Shown: positions 22,001 to 31,656 of the stretch, in pieces
Layout: every line of letters starts with the position of its first letter
Position numbering within the stretch: the stretch's first letter is position 1
From: Apostichopus japonicus
Taxonomy: Eukaryota; Echinodermata; Holothuroidea; Aspidochirotida; Stichopodidae
DNA: 64,000 nt
Reading direction: 5' to 3'
Assembly (NCBI RefSeq): GCF_037975245.1
Contig: NC_092566.1
Coordinates: 11,609,501-11,673,500, forward strand
Program-made: the position numbers and the translations under genes
The notes under the pieces: model-generated
Databases searched by the model: none
Seen by the model: the letters and a program-made list of their open reading frames with translations, nothing else
What the model was told of the DNA's origin: nothing

Positions 22001-24774
22001 CTTTGACCTCCACCAAAACCAATCATTTTCAGCTCATAAAGGGGAAGCTACATGTCAAGTATAAGGCTGACAACCATTTGCTTCTTGAAATTTACAAGAT
22101 ATCAGTACTTTAGAAACTATAACAGTTATTGGTTACCTTGGTTTGTATTCTGGCACAAGGTGATGTTCTTGATAAAACTTTGCCTTCTCCTCTAGGGCTG
22201 CCAACTTCTTCTGCCATTTTCTATCCACTTCACTGGGAACGAAAAAAAACAGCTGCTAAACTTTGTGCCACTAGTAAGACACAATTCATACTGTCATATA
22301 ATAACAACAAAAACTACAGCAGAAATATCACCACTTCTGAAGCAAAAGTTTTGACATATATTTTAAAATCAACTTTTCAACCACCTAGAAAGAATTGTCT
22401 ATGCAAAATAACGGGACAAACTAAAACGCATGACCGAATGACAATTGACTTTGTACAGGGTTAATTATCATTTGCGAATGACAGCGAATGGCAGCGAATG
22501 ACAACGAATGACAACGAAGGACAGTGTTGAGAAGAGATAGAATGATTAACGGAGTGGAGTAAATGTTATTGGTTTTCTGCGCAAAAATGATTTGAGGAAA
22601 ATCGAATGTTACGTGGTTGCAGGGTTTTGGTGTAATTTACAGATAGAAACTACAGGGAAAGTAATTGTGTGGGAATGCACTTGCGTGCTGTGCTTTTTAC
22701 CTCTGTAGATTTATATAGAAAGATAACTGAAGCCGTTTCAAGATTATAGTTTCTAACATTTAATATCGGAAAAATGACGTTAAATTACTTTTTAAATCAG
22801 ACTTACAATTTCGCTTACTATAAGGTGCGTTTTTATCTTGTCCGTATACTTTACTAGATCTAGATACCCACGAAGTCTGAACTGTGATATCCGGTTGAAG
22901 CAAATGTCTGTGCTGTCATTACTGTCATTCGTTTTAGTCAACGCAAATTTTTAGTGTGTACAACATATTGTCATTTGTTATGTGTAACGCAATTGTCATT
23001 CGTTTTAGTAACACCCAAAATAACCTTAGTGCTGTTTAAAACTGAAAAAAATCTCTCTGAAAGAATGTTCCAGACCTTGCATGTAGAACTTGGACTACCA
23101 TGATCCATGTGCAAGAAAGGTCCATTGAAAAAGTATTAGAATATTTATACCCAACTACCCACACCAAAACAATTTGACTGTGGTGAATGCTAAACCTCAC
23201 CGAATACAACCAGATGTCAAACTGAATGCAGACAACATTTGCAAGTAACAAAGTTGAACAATAGGTAAACTGACATTACACTTAAAAGGCTGTCCCTTTT
23301 GTTAAAGGGAGTGATGATTCGCGCACAAAGAAACGTCTCATGCCGGTAATCTGACCTAGTTTCGAATGAGGTGTAACAGAAGTGTTAGAAACCACCATTG
23401 ATCCCAGGAAATACACACACAGCTTGCTACGGTCGGTAATTAGACACTAGTGTACAGTCAATACATACAGCTACGGACAATACCCACAACACAGTGTACA
23501 TGGCAACAATGGACATCTCAGGTCTAGATAAAAGATAACAAGGTATCACATTTCATTACTGTCTGCATTTTGTAGCGACAAGAAGAAAACTTCACTTGCA
23601 AGCAACAGAAAGTTAACTTTTTCAGAGGGCGGCACACTGTTTGGGGCGAGTCTTCAATGCCTTTAGGCGTGATACCTTGTTATCTTTAGCTGGACCTGAG
23701 ATGTCCATCGCTATATGGTTTGTACACTGTGCTGTGGGTATTGACCGCAGCTGTATGTACTGACTGTACACTAGTGTCTAATTAACGACGGTAGCAAGTT
23801 GTGTGTGTGTATTTTCTGGGATCGATGGTGGTGTCTAACACTTCTGTTACACCTCATTCGAAACTATAGGTCAGATTATCGGCATTAGACGTTTCTTTTT
23901 GCACGAGTCTTCACACCCTTTAAATGAAGGTGATTTGAGACATTTTAGAAAATCTTGGGTGAAACATGATGATTCTGCAGCGGGAGCTAGCAGATGGGTT
24001 GGGGAGCACTATGTTAAACTTTGAGCTCTTCTAGCTCAAAATCTAAACCGTCATGGTGGCAAAAGTTGAATGTGCTGTGATAGCCCAAGCCATCATATGG
24101 TGAGTAGGCCTAGGGCATGTCAGTTGAAAACGTCTATGCTCTAGCGTCCTTGGAATGGGACCAGTTTAGTGTGTAAGTCAACGGAGCAATTAATTGTGGT
24201 GCGACACCGACTGCAGGCCTAGGGGGGCTAGGTCTACATGACTTGACTTGGCCTACATATTTCTTGTTAGATCTAATCCTAGGATATGTTACCTTCCAGC
24301 AACACTGTTCCTAGGTTGACCAGCTTTCTCCATAGATATGTCTTTTATTGTTCTGGTCGTACCAGTGGGAGTCACTGATCAGCTAGTGTACACTTCAGTG
24401 ATGGGATTACGTCTAGCGGGAATTGCTCTTAACGCAATTATCTGTGAAGTTTTTAACTTGTACTGTACTTGTCTGTACTGTGTGAACAGTTGGGAAGCAG
24501 ACCCAAGGTTCGCCGGAATTTATTAAGCTTTGGTGACGTCACACATTTTGAATTTCGGCGGTAATCGTTCACTGAGAGACGAGAAATAAATGTTGAAATA
24601 AATGTGTTGTTTTCATTAAAACCTCATTCAAATGTCTACTGAACCTGGAAACTAAGATAAAAAGGTTTCTGACTTACCACTAGCGATAAATTCGAACAGA
24701 AATACTCACAGGAAATCCGCTAAATTACAGGTGATATTTAGGTCACGGCTGCAAAAGCCGTAGCGACCGATCAT
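12748..24774 (-). CDS. PRIMPOL: PRIMPOL, DNA primase-polymerase
   Basis: PrimPol is an archaeo-eukaryotic primase that reprimes DNA synthesis past lesions and R-loops in the nucleus and mitochondria. Exons from 5' to 3' are 24774-24710 (provisional), 22232-22137, 20446-20368, 19711-19454, 18742-18595, 18318-18160, 16330-16162, 15842-15803, 14807-14590 and 13084-12748, with GT/AG borders and agreeing phases. Together they give about 522 residues (human 560). Visible landmarks are WQKKLAALEEKAKFY (N-terminal helix), CKLYFDLEY (catalytic DxE), SSHLIF (motif II histidine), SLFIDEGVYTKNRNFRLYK (third catalytic aspartate), IRRWVYF, RWCENIKRAHKSNN and YQKCHDPDCK (the C-H-C-C zinc finger). An acidic tail (EDYEDEELLRALEM, then DITDEEFSEVYNKLLESQ) resembles the RPA-binding motifs. 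The stop is TGA-type at 12748-12750. All key residues are intact, so the gene looks functional. Confidence 0.95.
13290..13620 (+). repeat. dispersed AGGTCA-rich repeat copy
   Basis: This copy carries 'gagtacaagaacc(t/c)tatt' twice, 'catcaaaggtcac' and 'ggggtcagcagaggtc', the modules seen at 8.6-9.0 kb. It lies in a PRIMPOL intron, in the opposite orientation to that gene. Confidence 0.6.
14590..14807 (-). CDS. PRIMPOL: PRIMPOL exon, first half of zinc finger
   Basis: The 218-base exon encodes SSPGSTNKEGYRTDPSPFSD, then IRRWVYFAES and RWCENIKRAHKSNNI. The cysteine of WCEN and the histidine seven residues later are the first two zinc ligands. An acceptor after CCTCAG gives the right phase; the alternative after TATAG does not. 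Confidence 0.94.
15803..15842 (-). CDS. PRIMPOL: PRIMPOL micro-exon, TKVLTFESS
   Basis: This exon is only 40 bases long, too short for an ORF scan. It encodes CTSNTKVLTFESS, matching human FSDTLRILTCEPS. Phases agree with both neighbours, the acceptor is TTACACAG and the donor GTAAGA. Confidence 0.85.
16162..16330 (-). CDS. PRIMPOL: PRIMPOL exon, GVYTKNRNFRLYK
   Basis: The 169-base exon encodes VYTKNRNFRLYKCIKLGK and on to FMESLITNI. It is one of the most conserved stretches of the family. The donor is GTAAGT. Confidence 0.95.
17324..17725. repeat. 18-bp minisatellite in a PRIMPOL intron
   Basis: About 22 units of the type 'gtgacagactgtgctaat' run through this stretch; a few lack three bases. 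Because 18 is a multiple of three and the unit has no stop in several frames, it gives repetitive hexapeptide ORFs such as (DCANVT)n on the + strand and (CHISTV)n on the - strand. These are not genes. Confidence 0.95.
18160..18318 (-). CDS. PRIMPOL: PRIMPOL exon with motif III aspartate
   Basis: The 159-base exon starts HFVHHLCDGLRRLQ, passes through a short variable linker and ends KISLFIDE. The aspartate of FIDE matches the third catalytic aspartate of human PrimPol. The linker is shorter than in the human protein, which accounts for much of the length difference. Confidence 0.93.
18595..18742 (-). CDS. PRIMPOL: PRIMPOL exon with motif II histidine
   Basis: The 148-base exon encodes IVCQKLQESFHISCSSKDVM, then DTKFSSHLIFNL and FKDNIHA. 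The histidine of SSHLIF is the nucleotide-binding motif II residue. Confidence 0.95.
19454..19711 (-). CDS. PRIMPOL: PRIMPOL exon with catalytic DxE
   Basis: The 86 codons begin DVHVFAYEPR and include FYEVIPEGAACKLYFDLEY. The aspartate and glutamate of FDLE coordinate the catalytic metals. A serine/threonine-rich insertion lies between VFAYEP and KRKYVVTSY. Both splice phases are 0. Confidence 0.96.
19840..20198 (+). mobile_element. MITE copy A (AGG..TTGAAGACTCGC ends)
   Basis: The roughly 359-base copy begins AGGTATTGAAGACTCGCC and ends with the complement-like GCGCGAGTCTTCAAACCCT. Its interior matches the copies at 23.3-23.9 and 58.35-58.7 kb ('ctgtatgtactgactgtacactagtg', shortened). It lies in a PRIMPOL intron. 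Flanks are GTAA on the left and not a clean TTAA on the right, so the target duplication has decayed. Confidence 0.85.
20368..20446 (-). CDS. PRIMPOL: PRIMPOL exon, LRDPSPFWKEFYRQK
   Basis: The 79-base exon encodes LRDPSPFWKEFYRQKGAIDT and VLDKE. It corresponds to the human PPSIWRLFHRQAQAF segment before the catalytic core. The donor is GTAAGA. Confidence 0.92.
20550..21240. other. GC-richer unassigned block in a PRIMPOL intron
   Basis: Base composition rises here compared with the flanks, and a minus-strand frame (20557-20820, LDDFKQIHGVGTAVLFN onward) looks more protein-like than typical noise. I find no recognisable family, splice pattern or intact frame. It may be a decayed element or processed fragment. 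Confidence 0.25.
22137..22232 (-). CDS. PRIMPOL: PRIMPOL exon, N-terminal helix
   Basis: The 96-base exon encodes EVDRKWQKKLAALEEKAKFY and then VPEYKP, aligned with the human start region NRKWEAKLKQIEERASHYE. The donor is GTAACC. No ATG lies in frame at this exon's start, so translation begins in an upstream exon. Confidence 0.93.
22462..23010. mobile_element. possible decayed inverted-repeat element
   Basis: A cluster of GAATGACA motifs at 22475-22530 is mirrored by TGTCATTC motifs at 22915-23005, and the outer ends both begin GGGT. This looks like a non-autonomous element with repetitive sub-terminal regions. No clear target duplication is visible. It lies in PRIMPOL intron 1. Confidence 0.4.
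23306..23662 (-). mobile_element. MITE copy B, reverse orientation
   Basis: Full-length copy of the same family as 19840-20198, inverted. It is preceded by TTAA (23302-23305) and ends GAGTCTTCAATGCCT followed by TTAG. It abuts copy C head to head. Confidence 0.85.
23667..23919 (+). mobile_element. MITE copy C, 5'-truncated
   Basis: This copy starts inside the family consensus at 'gcgtgataccttgttatc' and runs to the normal right end GCACGAGTCTTCACACCC, then TTAA (23920-23923). It lacks roughly the first 95 bases. With copy B it forms an imperfect palindrome with arms of about 250 bases. Confidence 0.85.
24534..24541. promoter_or_regulatory. palindromic CRE, TGACGTCA
   Basis: A perfect CREB/ATF site lies about 230 bases downstream of the provisional PRIMPOL start, in its first intron and in a GC-richer block around 24.5-24.96 kb. 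The block also holds GCCGCCATCTT (24951-24961), a YY1-like motif common at animal promoters. This is the likeliest PRIMPOL promoter region. Confidence 0.35.
24710..24774 (-). CDS. PRIMPOL: provisional first coding exon of PRIMPOL
   Basis: On the minus strand, ATG at 24774-24772 opens 21 codons plus two bases (MIGRYGFCSRDLN...) and ends at a strong donor GTGAGT. The phase fits the exon starting at 22232, and an in-frame TGA lies three codons before the ATG. The peptide has no family match I recognise, so the evidence is open frame, phase and donor only. Confidence 0.35.
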
Positions 24775-24961
24775 GAAATCGACTCATAAAAGACTTAAAA
24801 TACCGGAACAAACGCCAAATGTTCACAAACAGTTAGATAATTTCATTCCAAACACAGAAACATCCGTCAATTATCACAGTCTGCTTGAAAACGGCCGATC
24901 ACAATTCATTTCACATGTCTCCAATGCTCGCGGGTGATGTTGGGCCGCCATCTTTGAAATT

Positions 24962-27900
24962 TTAACAAGTTAGCATCCTATATACAGCTATACATTTAAC
25001 ACAGCGTATGCGCTGGAATGCAACAACACAGAAGCCAGTGTACATACTTCGATCGATTTTAGCAGATGTAATAGGTTTATATAGGTTTTTGCTTGGATAA
25101 ATCCATACCACAAATGAAAACATTCGTAAAATATCAGGTTGCTAGAAAACAACCGGTCAAAATTCAGTCCACACGGCACCGAGTGATGTTAGACAAATTC
25201 AGTGATGACTGAATTTGTATAGAAGTTAGCATCATATGATCCAGCTCTACATTCAACTCGTTTCCACGGTTCGTAGGGATATTCATAAGCACTACGTAGC
25301 AGCCGATGCTCAATCACCTGGTTCGGTTTCAATTGCACGTTTCAACGATGGTGTGTGCTGGGGGAGGTGGTGGTGGGTGATCTCAGACAAGTGATGTGCT
25401 TAGCATATTACATCACACCCTTTCTGAAACCTTGAGCATGCAATTCAAAGAGTGGGGGTGTGGTTACTATCGCGAATTAAATTCTCTGCATGTGCTTAGC
25501 CTTATCATAGTAACATTGCACTGCATATTCCTTAGCATCCCATGAGAGGTGAAGTCAAAGTATATTGATAGGAACAATCCCCACCCCCCCCCCTTCCACA
25601 GGAGGTATCCGCCTGTTGCATAACTTGCATGGTGATGGATAAGTATGTGCAACTGCATAACTGTAATCACTTTCTTGCAAGAGACTGCAATTAAAGGTAC
25701 AGAGGAGCAGAATAGCATGTTTGTCTTTAAGGAGCTGTAAATATTATTAGTCTTATGGCCATGTGGTATGAGGTACAAGATCCAATTTCTGACACCTTTG
25801 ACAAACAAAGAATCAAATAGAATACCAATTGTAAAGGAATTTCTCTTTTATTGGAGGAAAATTACTTTTACCTGAAAGACTGATTGCCTTAAAAAAAAAA
25901 TGTTAAAAGAAACCTTAAAAGAATTACTTGTTAAAAATTAGAGAAGAGGTTAAGCAATACTTAGTAGTTTTTACTAAGGTGTTGTTCATCTAATATATGA
26001 ACACACTATACTTTTGATAGTTGCTCATTAGAAAACCTCAATTTTAAATTGATTTGAAACACATAAAAAATAATGTTACCATGCTGTATTTGCCACAAAT
26101 ATGCTAGATATTCAAGTATGGTCACCTTTGTTAAAATTCTTACACTATTTGTATTTTTCCTCACTGGGACATTCAGTCACCTTGTTTGTTCCTCAAAATG
26201 TCTGAGAACAATTCGAAGAGTAAAGACCTCAAGGAAAGTACTTTTTGAAAACTTCGAGCAATTATAGCGTGCTATAATTTGGGGCCTATGCTGACTACCT
26301 TTAGAAATCATTCGAAACACTTCAAAGCAACACAACAGATACAGTATAAAGACGCTTTTCCATAAATGTAAGTTAAAAGGTGAAATGAAATTTTAATTGA
26401 AAGAATTGGATGACTATGTCTTCAATGAACTGTTTTGGTACGGCCAAAGTAAAGGAAATGTTTCATGCTCAATGAACAAACACTCATGACAAAATAATTG
26501 TTTGGTAAGTTAATGTGAGTGAGATTGACAAAACTGACTTTAGCATTTTACTTCTGTTCTTAGCAAGCACATTAAGATGTTTATGAGGTGTCAGCAAATA
26601 TGTAACGAGAAAATTCAGGGTGAAGTAACAGTGTAACAACCTGTGCGATAGCAAAACTTTCACAATTTCTCCACTTGCGTTTTTGCAAGGACCAGCAAAT
26701 TGATCTGACTTGGAAAAAATTGTATGTGAACTAACACATTACTTTACACTCTTGACTGGAAATGACTTGATTAGTAGCCTGTTGAAACAAGCTTTAATTA
26801 AAATATCTATTATACCTTGGTGAACAAATGCCATATTACTGTATAGGGTTAATGGGCCTCCCAATCTTAGTATTAAGCCACATCCCCTCATTAATATACA
26901 TAATCAATATACCAAATATTATCATTTACCTGTCATCGGCCAACAACCACAATGTCTCAATGCAGTTAGACCAATTGCTGGGACTATATTTTTGAAACAT
27001 TAACTATGAAATTGTGGCCTCATTAGTATTCATGATGAGTACCACGACTTGTCATTATTTGAAATTTGTCAGGTTTGACCCTGTGACAAAGCAACAAGAA
27101 CAGGTCACTTTTACCCATTAGATTGTGTCTACAGAGTGAATTATCAAAGGTAGGTGTCACATATGCATAAACACAAAAATCAACTTGAGCCTTACTGAAT
27201 GCTTAGGTTCGTGTACTTTCTGCAAGGAACAAAAGATGCACAATTGACTTTCCATTCCACCGCAACATTATTTCAACCTGGACCTACAAAAACAACCACA
27301 TGCAATTGCATCAATATTTGCCACATGATGTATGACAATGAAGATAATATGGTGGGGTTTTTATTTTACACATGCATATTTGTTGAAACTGTGAATAATG
27401 TAAAAAAAAAACACATTAAGAAAGCAACTTGAAATAATTGCAGGCTACAATTGTCTCGAATATCGATGCATGTACTATATCCCAACTGCCCACAAAGGAG
27501 AATCCAACCCGCAGATGCAGAAAGAGTCCTGAAAATAAAAGAAAACAAAAATAAATATTAACAGAACATTGGATAATAGGAGACAATATTTAAAGTCACA
27601 TGACGAATGACTTCACATTGCTTTTAAATGCAACAGGCAGAGATTAGTTGCAACAAGCCCATATTACGTAACATTGTAGTGGAACTTGTAAATGCATTTT
27701 CTCTCTGAAAATGACAGAGACATACAACAGTACAAGTTGAAGAACTTTGTAACAAAGTGAAATGGGCACATGCACAACCCCCCCAAAAAATAAGTGCAAT
27801 ATGAATTCACACACAAAAGGATACTACCAAAATGTGTTGCGAACAATGTACAAAATTCAGTGCAGAACCAATGTTCACCTGTCACTGACTCGACCAACCT

Positions 27901-28560
27901 ATGTATCTAGGTACACCGGATTAAATCACACAAGGGTAAAACTACTTAGTACTAACCAGAGCCGACCAAGGCAGTACCTTTTTTTTTTAAATGTAAGCTT
28001 TTTAATTTTCAAGTACTATTATATGTACTAGTACTTATAATACTACTAGCAGCTGGGCTGATATGAAGGTATTGCCATTGCTGACAACCACTAGTGGCAG
28101 AAGTCAGTAGTAAACTTAAAATTACCAGCATAGGCCTAGTATTGTGTAGTTGTACTGTAGGGTCCTACTGCTCGGTCACTACAGTACTAGCACTACCCTA
28201 AAATTCAAGGAAACGACATTGTATTCGTAAACAATGTCTAACATCATTCATAAACACAAGGTCCCGTAATATGAATACACTGTACTGTAGAATACTTAAA
28301 ACTATAACCCTAGGCTACACACTATGGTAATGCGCATACACATGTACATATTCAATAAACCACGATAGGATACGTTGATGCCGGTGATCAAGAGCAACCT
28401 TACAAATGTCACTTTAATTCAACCCAGAATGCTGGAACAACTCCGAATTTAGCCCAAAATCATTGTTCAATTTGTTTTATACCATTGACCGGACGATGGA
28501 GGTAGTACCTTCTTGAAAACGGAAAATGTGCAATTCGAAAGATGAAAGGTTTTTACTCAC
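24962..28560. other. intergenic, no gene recognised
   Basis: AT-rich sequence between PRIMPOL and the next promoter-like block, with a poly-C tract near 25582. A minus-strand stretch near 27433-27529 has a good acceptor (TTTTATTTTCAG) but no recognisable product. Confidence 0.4.
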
Positions 28561-28902
28561 GTTTCGTTTTTATTTTTCAAGCCGGGGCGAAGAAATTTCC
28601 GAATTTCATCCACATCGTGAGTCTGACATCGTCGCAAACAGATATTTAATGAATATTTAACTTCTTTTCTTCAAGGTTTTGGTTCAAGCAATCCGATTGC
28701 TGCTCTATGAATATGTATTAAAACGGATTTTCAGACGATATCCAAGCTGCAGTGTACTAAAATGTAGTGATGGACTAAGCTCCCACAATGCATTTCACCG
28801 CTTTTGCGAAGTGTTTAATGATTGCGAAATAACGGTCAAAAGTCGCAGTCTGATTTCTGACTGTGAAGTAGGTTCTATGTAGCGACCGTCGATTTCAAAA
28901 AG

Positions 28903-29100
28903 ATGGCGCTCTTACTGTTTACCCGTAGAGTTCCTTTATTCTATTCACCCGGACCAGTAGAATTCTCTCTGGTGGCGATAACTCCATGCATACAGCAGGG
29001 AGCTGCTACTCTAAGTAGCAGCTCCCTGCATACAGAGTCAATATCACATCCCCCACCAGTCAGGGAAAGTGCCGAAAATCAACAGAACACCAGTTTTTGA
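28903..29100 (+). CDS. hypothetical small ORF, mitochondrial-signal-like start
   Basis: The 65-codon frame begins MALLLFTRRVPLFYSPGPVE after AAAAAGATGGCG, a good initiation context, in a locally GC-richer block. Its basic, hydrophobic N-terminus resembles a mitochondrial targeting peptide. I know no matching protein. The middle of the frame is occupied by a hairpin flanked by direct repeats, so it could be a decayed first exon. Confidence 0.25.
   Translation: MALLLFTRRVPLFYSPGPVEFSLVAITPCIQQGAATLSSSSLHTESISHPPPVRESAENQQNTSF
28987..29035. repeat. perfect 14-bp hairpin between 9-bp direct repeats
   Basis: CAGGGAGCTGCTAC (28996-29009) pairs with GTAGCAGCTCCCTG (29015-29028) around a 5-base loop. 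TGCATACAG flanks it at 28987-28995 and 29027-29035. Confidence 0.9.
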
Positions 29101-31043
29101 TACGAAACAAAATCCGGTTCTTGTGCCTTAATGTTAGAGTACGCAAATGTGGTGCAAACATTTCAGTTGAGGCAATTTTGTTTAGTTTTGTTTGAAAGTT
29201 GTTTAGTACTGAGTATAACCGGGTTTGCTTACAAGTGACGAAAATTTAGCGAACACATAGCGGAAAATCATATGGGTCATGATGTGAAAATGTGACAGTG
29301 CCCGCATCAATACCCAAGTTGTAAGCTATCCAGTTATGGATATAGGGTAAATTTAGCTAGTGAGAACTTCTAAAAGGAAATAGAGACCACATTACTTTGA
29401 CGACTAAGTGTGTTAGTTAACTTGGGGCAATTACATGAAGTACGCTACCATTCGACAGGTGGCGGAAAGAGGATTGAGTAAAAACCAATAAGCCAACAGA
29501 CTTATAGTGATTCCTTGAATTTTCTAATGGAAGTAGTGCACAGACAATCGGGATCATCTTGGAGCAATCGTCATTACAAGGGTTTTAACCTTTGACCTCT
29601 ATCGAACTCAAATGACCATTGAACTCGATACTGGGTTGTTGCACAGAGTAATATGGATTCACATATCACGTATGAATTGCTCCAAAGGACTCGGTTACGG
29701 CACAGATACAGTGGGCTGGAGGGCAGCCAAGCAGGGACTTTAATTCACATGGGTGAGGGGACCATGCATGATAACATATACATGATTATATACAATATAC
29801 AGGGGAAGGTCCATGCGATTGTTAAATATTCACCCCCCCCCCAGGCCCCCTTTCCCATGAGATGGAAAATCGTATTATTGCAAATATAGTGGAAATTTTG
29901 AGATGAAAGAGTCAACATTTTCAGATAAAACGGTCGAAAGTTCGATACGAAATGTCCAAATTTCGATTGGGCCTTACTAATTTCCACTTTTCATATCTAC
30001 AAAGTTGGAGAAAAAAATTCAAAATAATAAAATTGAAATTTCGATACAAAAAGCAAACAATTCTGAGGTGGGACAGGGCAAACAATGCTGACAGGACCGG
30101 GTACAAATCCCAGTTAATAACAAAGCCATCGGTCCCTGACTGAAAGAAAGAACACGGATTACGTTCCGCGATGAAATACAAATTGATTTTAGTCGTTTAC
30201 TTACAAACAAGCTGACATGAAAAGGAAAGAATGACAAATTTTAGATGTTAGCCAAAAAGTTTAATAATTCCTTGCCACATCTTTGTGCTTGATAACTGAT
30301 AATTCTAACCCCAAGTTCCCCCCCCCCCCAAAAGTATCAAATCTAAGCTTTACATTTGGAACTACCTTATTTGCTGACCTGAAATGATCTTTGACCTCCA
30401 CATAAAACGATAGTGTTCTCTTATCGTGTAGGCTACTTTAAAGTAAGTATATGCTTTGATGGTATATTGGTTTCATTCAAACATTCGTTCAGAAATCACG
30501 TTTTCATGGTTTGGCCTCTATATAATTCAAATAACATTGACCCAACATAAAAAGAAAACGGTTTCTAGCACACATTCAGATGGTTGCATGCTTTAGCGTT
30601 TATATGATCGTGTGTAGCGTATACGTTATCATTATGAATTCTATTGACCTTTTACCTAATCAGATGTGTGCGTGTGATGTAAAGTTCATCCAATTACCTG
30701 TTGTGCTAATTAGTTGCTCTTCCAGACTATATTTTTGTACAGTGTTTCAGACTCTCGCATACGTTGACTTCAATGACCCTTGACCTCCACCAATATAACT
30801 AGGAGTTATTGTGCTCACAACGTTTTCAGCCTTCTTGACCTTGTTGACCTCCAATGATCTTCAATCCACTCTCCACCAACAGTGCGAAATTAATATACAT
30901 CTGGGCTCTGATGCACAATTTCCACCTTTTGGCTTGCAGGTATATTCCTATATACCCCGAAAACAGGGAGTTGGTATATCTTGCCTCGAAGTGTTCACAG
31001 ATACCCCGTTGGTTAAGTATAGGGTGGGCGCTGGCGCCCCGGG
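29101..31043. other. intergenic, with reverse copies of the AGGTCA-rich repeat
   Basis: No gene is visible. Minus-oriented modules ('tgacctct', 'gacccttgacctccacc') occur at 29590-29640 and 30640-30870, and poly-C tracts occur near 29828 and 30317. Confidence 0.45.
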
Positions 31044-31656
31044 CAGTGGCGTTGCCAAGGAGGAGGGGGGGTGCTAGAGGGAACGTGCCCTCTCAAATAA
31101 AAATCGTGCCCCCCAGATGCGATTACTTTTCCAAAAAAAACCTGTTTTACAAAGGACGAAACGTATTATGTTCTTCAGTAAAACTTCTCCCACCGACCAT
31201 CACAACAACCAGTTGTTTTCTCACTAACAAGGTCAAAGAGGCCCCGGCTTGAATCGCTAGTGCTTAAACTTCAGTATACTTCCCTGCCTCAAATTCAATT
31301 TCAATTTTCAACACTCTTATTTAAAAACATTATCAAAGCGAAATTGAAAGGGTGAATTTCCATTTCTTGTATAACTTTTTTATCCGCCCCAATTAAAAAC
31401 ATAGATATCAAACAGAGCTATCCCGAAAATTCTTGAACATAGGCCTAATGTTACTTCAAGTTGCAAACAACGCACCAGATTGCATATCTAAGGACCCTCA
31501 ATAAATCAACAATTTCTGAGAGGGGAGGGGGACACATCCCCCTCCCCTTAAACCCCTCCACCAGGACGGCATTCACAAATAATAAACATTGTGCCCCTTA
31601 TTAAGTGTTGTGCCCTCCCTGTGCCTCCCAGATTGAAATGTCTGGCAACGCCACTG
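31044..31656. mobile_element. hAT-like non-autonomous element with CAGTGGCG ends
   Basis: Perfect 14-bp terminal inverted repeats CAGTGGCGTTGCCA (31044-31057) and TGGCAACGCCACTG (31643-31656) enclose 613 bases. The flanking octamers GCCCCGGG and GCTCCAGT agree at five of eight positions and look like a decayed 8-bp duplication. An internal GGGGGACACATCCCCC hairpin is present and no transposase is seen. Confidence 0.75.
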
